Shown: positions 52,453-61,174 of the stretch, one piece after another
How positions within the stretch are numbered: the first letter of the stretch is position 1
How the letters are laid out: the number at the start of each line of letters is the position of its first letter
Assembly: GCA_965662485.1 (NCBI GenBank)
Contig: CBFIIL010000002.1
Span: 1-64,000, forward strand
Reading direction: 5' to 3'
DNA from: UBA3537 sp965662485
GTDB lineage: Bacteria; Bacteroidota; Bacteroidia; Flavobacteriales; Flavobacteriaceae
Length of the DNA stretch: 64,000 bases
Notes under the pieces: generated by a model
The model's input: only the letters and a program-made list of their open reading frames with translations
Database searches by the model: none
Told to the model about the DNA's origin: nothing
Made by a program: the position numbers and the translations under genes

Positions 52453-53498
52453 CCTTGATTTAAGCTATTCCAACCTTGTGCTGTAAGTGGAATTTTTTCG
52501 TCTCCACGAGTCACCAAGTGCATTCCAGAACTAGCATCTGTCATATACCCAATTACTGTTAAGTTTGGATTTGCTTTAATTTTTGGGTAATCGTCTTGAC
52601 TAATTGTCATTAACAATTCATAATCCTCACCCCCGCTAAGTGCAATAGTAGTGCTATCCAAATTAAACTCCTCACAAGTTGAAATCACCTGAGGGTCCAG
52701 CGGTATTTTTTCTTCATACAAATCACAACCCACATTACTTTGTTTGCACAAATGAATTATTTCTGAAGATAATCCATCACTTATGTCAATCATTGATGTG
52801 GGTTTTACGTCTAAATCTTGAAGTAATTGGACAATATCTTTTCGAGCTTCTGGTTTAAGTTGGCGCTCAATTATGTATGTATATGCATCCAAATCAGGTT
52901 GATTGTTTGGATTTACCTTAAAGACTTCTTTTTCGCGCTCCAAAACCTGAAGCCCTAAATAAGCTGCACCAATATCACCTGAAACTACCAATAAATCATT
53001 GGGTTTTGCTTCGCTTCTTTTTACAACATTTGAAGGATTTATTTCTCCAATAGCAGTAATAGAAATTGTAAGGCCACTTGTTGAAGATGTTGTATCTCCT
53101 CCAATTACATCTACCCCATATACTTTTGCAGCAGTATGAATTCCATCGTATAAAGCTTCTAAAGCTTCCAATCCAAAGCGATTGGATACTGCAATAGAAA
53201 CGGTCACTTGAGTTGCACGAGCATTCATCGCATATATATCAGATAAATTCACAATTACAGCTTTATAACCAAGGTGTTTCAATGGCATATAGCTCAAATC
53301 AAAATGAACACCCTCTACCAACAAATCAGTAGAAACTACCACTGATTTGTCTTTAAAATTCAATACCGCGGCATCATCACCAATGCCTAGAACAGTGCTG
53401 GAATTTTTTATTGAAAAATTGGTAGTCAAATGTTCAATTAATCCAAACTCTCCTAATTCAGATAATGTTGTTTTGTTTTGATTTTTGTCTTCTATCAT
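52449..53498 (-). CDS. thiL: Thiamine-monophosphate kinase
   Basis: A 349-residue ATP-dependent kinase that makes thiamine diphosphate from thiamine monophosphate. Family motifs are IGDDAAVL, STDLLVEGVHFDL, GYKAVIVNLSDIYAMNA, DVIGGDTTSS and the late ALSGGEDYELLMT. The N-terminus has the usual ELGEFGLIEHL. It stands alone on the minus strand between gldD and the lipoprotein operon. Confidence 0.96.
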   Translation of the reverse strand: MIEDKNQNKTTLSELGEFGLIEHLTTNFSIKNSSTVLGIGDDAAVLNFKDKSVVVSTDLLVEGVHFDLSYMPLKHLGYKAVIVNLSDIYAMNARATQVTVSIAVSNRFGLEALEALYDGIHTAAKVYGVDVIGGDTTSSTSGLTISITAIGEINPSNVVKRSEAKPNDLLVVSGDIGAAYLGLQVLEREKEVFKVNPNNQPDLDAYTYIIERQLKPEARKDIVQLLQDLDVKPTSMIDISDGLSSEIIHLCKQSNVGCDLYEEKIPLDPQVISTCEEFNLDSTTIALSGGEDYELLMTISQDDYPKIKANPNLTVIGYMTDASSGMHLVTRGDEKIPLTAQGWNSLNQG

Positions 53499-53595
53499 GT
53501 TGCAAAAATACAGTAATTATGATTTTTTTATTATGTTATAATAGATTTTAATGTAAATTGTGCTAATTAAGAAGCCAAGTACTAAATATTAAAAC

Positions 53596-54945
53596 ATGAA
53601 TTATAACAAAAATTTTATTCTTTCAATTTTTATTTCGGTTTTTGGGTTGTTATTGAATTGTGAAAATGAAGCTGTTGGAAACACCTTTTCTGACAGTGAT
53701 GGCGATGGGGTTTATGATGCAATGGACAATTGCCCCCTTGCTGCTAATCCAAATCAGGAAGATAGTGATAGTGATGGCATTGGGGATATTTGTGATGATG
53801 TTGACTATACCTCTTCGCCTTGTATTAATGGATTTGCAGGAATTTACCCATGTAACGGCTATGATTTAGTTGGCTATTTGTCATTAGAAGATTTAAGTAT
53901 TAATCCTGGAAGTAATATTTCTGGAAATGATTCCTGGGGATGGACAGACCCTCTGGATGGAAAAGAATATGCTCTCGTTGGTTTGTCTTCTCACACCGCT
54001 TTTGTCGATATAAGTAGTCCAAATAATTTAAAACTTATTGGTATACTACCCACTGCAACCGTTAGCAGTAGCTGGCGAGATATTAAAGTGTATCAGAATC
54101 ATGCCTTTATTGTAAGTGAAGCCAATGGACATGGCATGCAAGTTTTCGATTTAACACGCCTAAGAAATGTACAAAATCTACCCATTGAATTTAATGCTGA
54201 CACTCACTTTACAGACTTTGGCAGTGCTCATAATATTGTCATAAATGAAGATTCTGGCTATGCTTATGTAGTTGGAACCAACAGAAATGGCCCTTTCCAA
54301 GGAGGTCCATTATTTATCAATATTCAAAATCCAACAGCACCTGTTTCAGAAGGCGGTTTTGGTAATGGAGGCTACTCTCACGATGCGCAGGTTGTAACGT
54401 ATAATGGTCCAGACCCTGATTATATTGGAAAAGAAATTCTTATCGGAAGTAATGAAGATGAAGTTGTTATTGCAGACGTTACAAACAAATCAAATCCTGT
54501 AACAATTTCTACTATTGGATACAGTAACATTGAATACACACATCAAGGCTGGTTTACTGAAGACTTACGCTATTTTATTGTTGGTGATGAACTTGATGAG
54601 CAAATTATCGGCACCAATACACGCACCATTATTTTTGATTTTAGCGATTTAGACAATCCTACTCTAAGTTTTGAATATATTGCTCAAAACACGTCTATAG
54701 ACCACAATGGTTACACTGTTGGTGATAGTTATTTCTTGGCAAGCTATAGAGCAGGAATGCGAGAAATTGATATCAGTAATATAGGGAATCAAAGCATGAA
54801 TGAAATTGGCTTTTTTGACACTTATCCAAGTAATGATAATGCGGCTTTTAATGGCGTATGGAATGTTTACCCCTATTTTGCAAGCAAAAATATAGTCATC
54901 AGCGACATTGAAAAAGGACTATTTATTGTTAAAAAAAGTGAATAA
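53596..54945 (+). CDS. Choice-of-anchor B family lipoprotein with TSP3-type calcium repeats
   Basis: A 449-residue lipoprotein (signal ending LLLNC, Cys22). Two calcium-binding thrombospondin type 3-like repeats follow at about 33-70 (DSDGDGVYDAMDNCP, DSDSDGIGDICDD). The rest is the choice-of-anchor B propeller with LVIVD-like blades, for example GWTDPLDGKEYALVGLSS, HGMQVFDLTRLR, AHNIVINEDSGYAYVVG and HQGWFTEDLRYFIVGDE. These proteins are secreted or surface-held; function is unknown. First of four consecutive lipoprotein genes, 11 bases before the next. Confidence 0.88.
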   Translation: MNYNKNFILSIFISVFGLLLNCENEAVGNTFSDSDGDGVYDAMDNCPLAANPNQEDSDSDGIGDICDDVDYTSSPCINGFAGIYPCNGYDLVGYLSLEDLSINPGSNISGNDSWGWTDPLDGKEYALVGLSSHTAFVDISSPNNLKLIGILPTATVSSSWRDIKVYQNHAFIVSEANGHGMQVFDLTRLRNVQNLPIEFNADTHFTDFGSAHNIVINEDSGYAYVVGTNRNGPFQGGPLFINIQNPTAPVSEGGFGNGGYSHDAQVVTYNGPDPDYIGKEILIGSNEDEVVIADVTNKSNPVTISTIGYSNIEYTHQGWFTEDLRYFIVGDELDEQIIGTNTRTIIFDFSDLDNPTLSFEYIAQNTSIDHNGYTVGDSYFLASYRAGMREIDISNIGNQSMNEIGFFDTYPSNDNAAFNGVWNVYPYFASKNIVISDIEKGLFIVKKSE

Positions 54946-54956
54946 AACTCAAAACT

Positions 54957-56303
54957 ATGACTGCCATACAAAACATAAAATTCAGTTGTTTTGTTTTCGT
55001 CCTAAGTATTCATCTAGGTTGTGACTCCTCTGAAAATATTCAACCAACTGAAAATCAATCAGTTGAAGTTGAAGAAGTTTTAACTATTGGCGGCACCAAA
55101 AACGAAAGCGCACAATCTGTTGTTAATACACCAGATGGCGGCTATGCTGTTTTGGGCTACACTCAAAGTATGGATGGTGATATTTCGAACAAAACTGATA
55201 CATCTTTTGATTATTGGTTAGTGAAATTTGATGCCTCTGGTCAGCAGCAATGGCAAAAAGTTTATGGAGGTTCAGACGATGATCGTGGTGAAGATTTAAT
55301 AACAACAAATGATGGTGGTTATGCCATTTTAGGAAGTAGTAAAAGTAATGATGGTGATGTCTCAAACAACTCAGGGAGCAATGATTTTTGGGTGGCGAAA
55401 CTAGACGCATCAGGAACAATTATTTGGGAGAAATCATTTGGTTATGTAGGTGCAGATAGTGCTTTTTCTATTATTCAAACCCAAGATAATGGATTCTTAT
55501 TATCGGGGGTACTTGATGTTTCAGCATCAGATGGTGCTGGCAATAATAGAATGAATATGGAGCGCCATGCTGGTGGAGATTATTGGGTGATCAAAATAGA
55601 TGCGATGGGTGGCCTACAATGGAGCCGATATTTTGGAGGAACATTTACAGATACAGCCTATGATTCTGTACAAACACAAGACGGAAATTTCCTTATTATG
55701 GGCTCTTCTGATAGTGATGATGTTGATATTAATAACAACAAAGGCACCTATGATTTTTGGGTAGTCAAACTAAATAATACTGGCACATTACTATGGGAAA
55801 AGTCATTTGGTGGCACCGAAATTGACGAAGCAAGAGCCATTACCACAACAGCTGATGGTAACTTCTTGATTGCTGGTGATTCAAGAAGCAATAATATTGA
55901 CCTTTCTACAAATAGTGGCGCAGCAGATGTTTGGATCATCAAAATAAATTCTGATGGCGATTTACTCTGGGAAAAAACCTTTGGGGGTAGTAGTTTTGAT
56001 GGTGTAAAAGCCATTCATAAAACTCAAGATAATGAATTTCTAGTTGCTGGAAATTCCAGAAGTTCAGATGGAAATTTGACTAAAAATAATGGTCAAAATG
56101 ATGCATGGGTTTTTAAAATCAATGCACAAGGAAATATAAAGTGGCAAACTAGCGTTGGCGGGAGTAATGTGGATCTATTGATGGGTATAACAGAACTTAA
56201 TAGTGGAAGCATCATTGCGGTTGGTAATACCAACAGTTCGGATATTGACATTTCTGAAAATAAAGGATTTTCAGACGTATTAATTATTAAAGCAAAACAA
56301 TGA
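54957..56303 (+). CDS. Lipoprotein with seven internal repeats (probable seven-bladed propeller)
   Basis: A 448-residue lipoprotein (signal ending IHLGC, Cys23) that consists almost entirely of seven repeats of about 57 residues. Each repeat runs roughly YGGSxxDxAxxIxTxDGGFLIxG, SxSxDGDIS, then DxWVVKLDxxGxLxWEK. The third is the longest, with an insertion (SASDGAGNNRMNMERHAGG). Seven such units fit a seven-bladed beta-propeller closed on itself. I do not recognise a specific enzyme. Its stop overlaps the next ATG by four bases, so it is coupled to the MbnP-like gene. Confidence 0.8.
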   Translation: MTAIQNIKFSCFVFVLSIHLGCDSSENIQPTENQSVEVEEVLTIGGTKNESAQSVVNTPDGGYAVLGYTQSMDGDISNKTDTSFDYWLVKFDASGQQQWQKVYGGSDDDRGEDLITTNDGGYAILGSSKSNDGDVSNNSGSNDFWVAKLDASGTIIWEKSFGYVGADSAFSIIQTQDNGFLLSGVLDVSASDGAGNNRMNMERHAGGDYWVIKIDAMGGLQWSRYFGGTFTDTAYDSVQTQDGNFLIMGSSDSDDVDINNNKGTYDFWVVKLNNTGTLLWEKSFGGTEIDEARAITTTADGNFLIAGDSRSNNIDLSTNSGAADVWIIKINSDGDLLWEKTFGGSSFDGVKAIHKTQDNEFLVAGNSRSSDGNLTKNNGQNDAWVFKINAQGNIKWQTSVGGSNVDLLMGITELNSGSIIAVGNTNSSDIDISENKGFSDVLIIKAKQ

Positions 56304-57070
56304 AATTTAATCTTATAATTTTAGCATTTACACTTGTATTTGTAGCTTGTGAAAAAGACAATGATGATAACATCAGTGCCGTTACGGCTGTGAATTTAAA
56401 ATTCACACACAAATGGGAAGAAACGGAGGTTACAAATTCTGATTTTAACACCATTCAGTTTACAAATGCATTTGGAAATGAACTTAGTATAGAACGCTTA
56501 CGTTATTTAATTTCTAAAATAAAATTAACTAAAAATACGGGCGAAGTCATCACAATTGATGAATATAATTTAGTCGACTTAGAGGATGTTACTTCATTGA
56601 GTTTCTCTACAAATCAAACTGTAGCTGTTGGAAGTTATTCTGATATTTCCTTTGTTTTTGGATTTACAAATGAAGACAATACAGATGGCACTTATACAGA
56701 TTTAAATTCTGCAACATGGAATGTCCCTGCCATGCTTGGTGGTGGTTACCATTACATGCAGATGGATGGTAAATACATTAACAGTTCAAATGTAGAATCG
56801 AGCTATAATTATCATGCAATTCGAGCCGTAAATAATCCAGGGCCAAATCCTACCTTCCCACAAGACACCTTTTTTGAGGTTAGCTTAGGAGAAATAACGC
56901 TGACTGGCACCAATCAAATCACCATTGCAATGGATATCGCTCAATGGTTTAAACAACCAAACACTTGGGATTTAAATCAATACAATCAAATGTTGATGCC
57001 CAATAGTGCCGCTCAAATTCTAATGTATCAAAATGGTCAAAATGTTTTTAATCTAGTCTCTATTGAATAA
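56300..57070 (+). CDS. MbnP-like copper-binding family lipoprotein
   Basis: A 256-residue lipoprotein (signal ending LVFVAC, Cys17, followed by EKDNDD). The body matches the MbnP family: VNLKFTHKWEE (His37, Trp39), LRYLISKIKL, the SATWNVPAMLGGGYHYMQMDGKY segment (Trp140), SYNYHAIRAV (His172) and AMDIAQWF (Trp216). MbnP proteins bind copper after a partner MbnH oxidises a Trp to kynurenine in the well-studied methanotroph case. The MbnH-like gene is directly downstream and overlaps by 8 bases. Copper binding here is inferred from the pair. Confidence 0.87.
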   Translation: MKFNLIILAFTLVFVACEKDNDDNISAVTAVNLKFTHKWEETEVTNSDFNTIQFTNAFGNELSIERLRYLISKIKLTKNTGEVITIDEYNLVDLEDVTSLSFSTNQTVAVGSYSDISFVFGFTNEDNTDGTYTDLNSATWNVPAMLGGGYHYMQMDGKYINSSNVESSYNYHAIRAVNNPGPNPTFPQDTFFEVSLGEITLTGTNQITIAMDIAQWFKQPNTWDLNQYNQMLMPNSAAQILMYQNGQNVFNLVSIE

Positions 57071-58136
57071 AATTAGAAAATACAGTTTACTTGTTTTAAT
57101 CACTTGTTTTGCGTGTTCAAAAGATGAGCCAAACACCACTAATGGCTATGTTCCGAGACCCGTTAGTATAGATATACCAGAAGTGTTTCAAGATCGTATT
57201 TTGCCACCTGTTATTCCAACAAATAATCCTCTTACCGAAGAAGGGATTGCACTTGGAAAAAAACTATTTTTTGATAAAAAATTATCGGCTGATAATACAC
57301 AATCGTGTGCTACCTGTCATGCTCCACAGAAGGCATTTACAAATAATTTACAATTCAGTATTGGTATAGATAACATTGAGGGTACACGAAACAGCATGCC
57401 GCTTTTTAATTTGGCATGGAATTATGATGATAAATTTTTCTGGGACGGAAGAGAATTAAGTTTGGAACGTCAAGTATTTGATCCTATTACAAACCCCATT
57501 GAAATGCATAACACATTGGATAATGTGGTACAACGCTTGCAACAAGATCCAAATTACCCAACTCTATTTGAACAAGCATTTGGAACTTCTGGCATAGACT
57601 CTATAATGGTAAGCAAAGCAATTTCACAATTTGAACGCACCATTATTTCTGCAAATTCTAAATTTGATAGATATCTATTGGGAGAAGCCACGCTAACCCC
57701 TCAAGAACTTGAAGGGTTCAATGTGTTTATGGACGAAAATCGTGGAGATTGTTTTCATTGTCATGGAAGCGAAAACAATCCACTGTGGTCCGATAATAAA
57801 TTTCATAACAATGGCTTGGACGCCAATCCATCTGATTTAGGCTTAGGTATTGCTTCTGGCGACCCAAATGATAATGGAAAATTCAGAACGCCATCTCTAA
57901 GAAACCTCGCATTTACCGCTCCCTTCATGCACGATGGCCGATTTGAAACTATCGAAGAGGTAATTAATCACTACAGTGAAGGACTTCAAGACTCTCCAAC
58001 CATTGATCCTTTGATGAAAAAAGTAGAACAAGGCGGAGTTCAACTTAGTGAAACAGATAAAGAAAATTTAAAACAATTTTTACTTTCGCTCTCTGACTTT
58101 GAATTTATTACCAATCCTCAATACGCTCACCCATAA
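57063..58136 (+). CDS. MbnH-like dihaem cytochrome c peroxidase lipoprotein
   Basis: A 357-residue MauG/CcpA-type protein with two haem c sites, CATCH at 82-86 and CFHCH at 230-234, and the family Met/His region FMHDGRFETIEEVINHY. The signal ends at CFAC (Cys18) followed by SKDE, so it is a lipoprotein. The acidic residues after the Cys resemble the surface-export signal of flavobacterial lipoproteins. Partnership with an MbnP-like protein suggests that it oxidises Trp on its partner and is not a simple peroxidase. The start is TTG at 57063, inside the previous stop region; no ATG precedes the lipobox. Confidence 0.9.
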   Translation: MNKIRKYSLLVLITCFACSKDEPNTTNGYVPRPVSIDIPEVFQDRILPPVIPTNNPLTEEGIALGKKLFFDKKLSADNTQSCATCHAPQKAFTNNLQFSIGIDNIEGTRNSMPLFNLAWNYDDKFFWDGRELSLERQVFDPITNPIEMHNTLDNVVQRLQQDPNYPTLFEQAFGTSGIDSIMVSKAISQFERTIISANSKFDRYLLGEATLTPQELEGFNVFMDENRGDCFHCHGSENNPLWSDNKFHNNGLDANPSDLGLGIASGDPNDNGKFRTPSLRNLAFTAPFMHDGRFETIEEVINHYSEGLQDSPTIDPLMKKVEQGGVQLSETDKENLKQFLLSLSDFEFITNPQYAHP

Positions 58137-58201
58137 TAAAAACCTATATACACATATGCTAATATAATGTTAGGATGTAGCATTGTATAGACGTTATGTT
58201 G

Positions 58202-58209
58202 TATATTTG
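58202..58209 (+). promoter_or_regulatory. -7 promoter box of the suf operon
   Basis: TATATTTG is a perfect TAnnTTTG match 32 bases before the sufA-like ATG. The nearest TTG upstream (58183-58185) is at 16 bases, shorter than usual. No clear operator repeat is seen. Confidence 0.55.
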
Positions 58210-58241
58210 CTCTCTATTTAGAAAGTATCTATATAAGAAGA

Positions 58242-58571
58242 ATGATAAAGGTAAGCGAAATTGCAAAAAATAAAGTACAATCTTTGATGCTTGAAGACGG
58301 TTTTGATCCTAAAAAAGATTTTGTCCGTGTTGGCGTAAAAAGTGGCGGATGCTCCGGTCTGTCTTATGATCTTAAGTTTGATCGTGAGCAAATTGAGAGT
58401 GACAAATTATTTGAAGATAATGGCATCAAAATTATTGTTGACACCAAGAGTTTTCTCTATCTCATAGGAACAACTTTGGACTACTCTGGTGGCCTCAATG
58501 GAAGCGGCTTTATTTTTAATAACCCAAATGCCAACCGCACATGCGGTTGTGGAGAATCATTTTCTCTGTAA
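58242..58571 (+). CDS. SufA/IscA-type iron-sulfur cluster assembly protein
   Basis: A 109-residue A-type carrier with the three conserved cysteines: one in GGCSGLSY (near residue 37) and CGCG near the C-terminus (TCGCGESFSL). It carries Fe-S clusters from the SufBCD scaffold to target proteins. It opens the suf operon, 19 bases before sufB, which favours a SufA role over IscA or ErpA. Confidence 0.94.
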   Translation: MIKVSEIAKNKVQSLMLEDGFDPKKDFVRVGVKSGGCSGLSYDLKFDREQIESDKLFEDNGIKIIVDTKSFLYLIGTTLDYSGGLNGSGFIFNNPNANRTCGCGESFSL

Positions 58572-58590
58572 TAAAAAGAACTAAAATAGT

Positions 58591-60039
58591 ATGAATAAAT
58601 ATACTGAAGACGACTTACGAGAAGAACTAAAAACCAAGCAATACGAATATGGTTTTTATACAGATATAGAATCAGATACATTTCCTGTTGGTCTTGATGA
58701 ATCTATTGTGCGTGCCATTTCAAAGAAAAAAAATGAACCAGAATGGATGACCGAGTGGCGTTTGGAGGCCTTTAAAATATGGAAAGACATGAAAGAGCTC
58801 GACTGGGCCAATGTTTCATATAAAAAACCTGATTTTCAAGCAATATCATATTACTCTGCACCCAACAGCAAGCCAAAATATGAGAGTATTGATGATGTTG
58901 ATCCAGAACTTTTGGCCACATTTGAAAAGCTAGGAATCTCTTTAGATGAACAAAAAAAATTGGCTGGAGTTGCCATGGATGTTGTTGTTGACTCTGTTTC
59001 TGTTGCGACAACTTTCAAAAAAACATTATCTGAAAAAGGTATCATCTTTATGAGCATGTCAGAGGCCATTGAAAAACACCCTGATCTGGTTAAAAAACAC
59101 ATTGGAACAGTCGTGCCAAAAACTGATAACTATTATGCAGCTCTTAATAGTGCCGTTTTTAGCGATGGAAGTTTTTGTTATATCCCAAAAGGCGTGCGTT
59201 GTCCCATGGAATTATCAACATACTTTAGAATCAATCAAGCAGGAACAGGCCAATTTGAACGCACATTGGTCATTGCTGATGAAGGCAGTTATGTAAGCTA
59301 TTTAGAGGGTTGTACTGCACCAAGTAGAGATGAAAATCAGCTTCATGCCGCAGTAGTGGAACTTATTGCATTAGATGATGCAGAAATTAAATATTCTACT
59401 GTTCAAAATTGGTACCCAGGTAATGCTGAAGGCAAAGGTGGTGTTTATAATTTTGTAACCAAAAGAGGGCTCTGCGAAAAAAATGCAAAAATTTCTTGGA
59501 CACAAGTAGAAACAGGAAGTGCCGTAACTTGGAAATATCCATCGTGTGTACTAAAAGGTGACAACTCTGTTGGAGAATTTTATTCTATTGCTGTTACTAA
59601 TAACTATCAGCAAGCCGATACAGGAACCAAAATGATTCATTTGGGGAAAAATACAAAATCAACTATTATTAGTAAAGGTATTTCTGCAGGGAAGTCCCAA
59701 AACAGCTATAGAGGTTTGGTCCAAGTCAGCTCTAGAGCAGAAAATGCTCGAAACTTTTCGCAATGTGATAGTTTACTTATGGGCAATGAATGTGGCGCAC
59801 ATACATTTCCATATATTGAAGCCAAAAATAAAACTGCCCAAATTGAACACGAAGCCACAACAAGTAAAATCGGTGAAGATCAGATTTTTTATTGTAACCA
59901 AAGAGGCATTGATACCGAAAAAGCCATTGCACTAATTGTCAATGGATTTAGTAAAGATGTTTTAAATAAACTTCCAATGGAATTTGCAGTTGAGGCACAA
60001 AAATTATTAGAAATAAGTCTCGAAGGTTCTGTGGGTTAA
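58591..60039 (+). CDS. sufB: Fe-S cluster assembly protein SufB
   Basis: A 482-residue scaffold subunit of SufBC2D. Landmarks are KKPDFQAISYYSAP near 72-85, SDGSFCYIPKGVRCPMELSTYFRIN, EGCTAPSRDENQLHAAVVEL, TVQNWYPG and the late FYCNQRGID with a conserved Cys. It builds clusters with SufC ATPase and SufD. Full length. Confidence 0.98.
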   Translation: MNKYTEDDLREELKTKQYEYGFYTDIESDTFPVGLDESIVRAISKKKNEPEWMTEWRLEAFKIWKDMKELDWANVSYKKPDFQAISYYSAPNSKPKYESIDDVDPELLATFEKLGISLDEQKKLAGVAMDVVVDSVSVATTFKKTLSEKGIIFMSMSEAIEKHPDLVKKHIGTVVPKTDNYYAALNSAVFSDGSFCYIPKGVRCPMELSTYFRINQAGTGQFERTLVIADEGSYVSYLEGCTAPSRDENQLHAAVVELIALDDAEIKYSTVQNWYPGNAEGKGGVYNFVTKRGLCEKNAKISWTQVETGSAVTWKYPSCVLKGDNSVGEFYSIAVTNNYQQADTGTKMIHLGKNTKSTIISKGISAGKSQNSYRGLVQVSSRAENARNFSQCDSLLMGNECGAHTFPYIEAKNKTAQIEHEATTSKIGEDQIFYCNQRGIDTEKAIALIVNGFSKDVLNKLPMEFAVEAQKLLEISLEGSVG

Positions 60040-60049
60040 ATTTTAGAAT

Positions 60050-60403
60050 ATGAAAAAACTTACTTTTCTTACAATACTTTTGTTAGTTTTAGGTTGCAAA
60101 AACAATTCCGAAAAACTATCAACAATTAAAGGCAGTTATATCTTCTTTAAGGATGCTGCAGTATTACAAACCAAAGAAGAAATTTATGGTGTTTACATGA
60201 ATGAAAAAACACTAGAACTGAATAAAAAAGCAAAAGCGCTTAATGCAAAAACCTCAGAAATAATTTATGTAGAACTCAAAGGGAGCATTTCAACAGAGGA
60301 AGATGAAAAAATAAAGTGGGAGAAGAAATTTGATATTAAAGAAATTATATCAGTTACACCCAGAAAAAAATCAAAAAATACCTTAATTCTAGGAACAGAA
60401 TAA
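60050..60403 (+). CDS. Small lipoprotein inside the suf operon (possibly NlpE C-terminal-like)
   Basis: A 117-residue lipoprotein with a clear signal (MKKLTFLTILLLVLGC, Cys16). The mature part begins with a segment, GSYIFFKDAAVL, reminiscent of the OB-like C-terminal domain of NlpE, and contains VELKGSISTEEDEK and a basic end. This resemblance is faint and by eye only. An envelope lipoprotein is odd between sufB (10 bases upstream) and sufC (2 bases downstream), and it must be co-transcribed with them. Function unknown. Confidence 0.8.
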   Translation: MKKLTFLTILLLVLGCKNNSEKLSTIKGSYIFFKDAAVLQTKEEIYGVYMNEKTLELNKKAKALNAKTSEIIYVELKGSISTEEDEKIKWEKKFDIKEIISVTPRKKSKNTLILGTE

Positions 60404-60405
60404 TT

Positions 60406-61164
60406 ATGTTAAAAATAAATAACATCCACGCACACATAGATGAAAAATCTATTTTAAAAGGAATCAACTTGGACATAAAACCAGGTGAAGTACATGCCAT
60501 AATGGGACCAAATGGCTCCGGTAAAAGTACACTTGCATCAGTCATTGCAGGAAAAGAAGACTATGAAATTGAAAAAGGGTCTATTCTTTTTGAAGGGGAA
60601 GACATTAGTGAGTTGAGCGTAGAAGAACGCGCACACAAAGGCGTCTTCTTATCATTTCAATATCCTGTAGAAATTCCAGGTGTAACAGTAACAAATTTCA
60701 TCAAAACAGCGTTGAACGAAACACGTAAAGCGAAGGGGTTGGATGATATGCCTGCAAGCGAAATGCTGAAAGCAATTCGTGAAAAATCTGAACTTTTAGA
60801 AATTGATAGAAAATTTCTTTCCAGGTCTTTGAATGAAGGTTTTTCTGGTGGTGAAAAAAAACGAAATGAAATCTTTCAAATGGCCATGCTAGAACCTAAA
60901 CTTGCCATTTTAGATGAAACCGATTCAGGACTAGATATTGATGCACTAAGAATTGTTGCAAATGGTGTGAATAAATTAAAAACTAAAGATAATGCAACCC
61001 TAGTCATCACGCACTACCAACGACTGCTTGACTATATTGTACCAGATTATGTACACGTTCTTTATGATGGTAAAATTGTGAAATCTGGAGGCAAAGAACT
61101 CGCTTTTGAATTGGAAGAAAAGGGGTATGACTGGATCAAACAAGAGGCCAATCAAAATGCCTAA
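60406..61164 (+). CDS. sufC: Fe-S cluster assembly ATPase SufC
   Basis: A 252-residue ABC-type ATPase: Walker A GPNGSGKST near 33-41, signature FSGGEKKRNEIFQMAML near 146-162, and Walker B LAILDETDSGLDIDALR. It powers SufB-SufD scaffold changes. Starts 2 bases after the lipoprotein gene; sufD follows after 10. Confidence 0.98.
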   Translation: MLKINNIHAHIDEKSILKGINLDIKPGEVHAIMGPNGSGKSTLASVIAGKEDYEIEKGSILFEGEDISELSVEERAHKGVFLSFQYPVEIPGVTVTNFIKTALNETRKAKGLDDMPASEMLKAIREKSELLEIDRKFLSRSLNEGFSGGEKKRNEIFQMAMLEPKLAILDETDSGLDIDALRIVANGVNKLKTKDNATLVITHYQRLLDYIVPDYVHVLYDGKIVKSGGKELAFELEEKGYDWIKQEANQNA

Positions 61165-61174
61165 TATGTAGTTT

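Noticed and set aside
55123..55419. Frame opposite the repeat lipoprotein with a His/Leu-rich product
   Set aside because: Low-complexity His/Leu composition is the antisense image of the repeated Gly/Asp/Asn codons. There is no start context and no family match.
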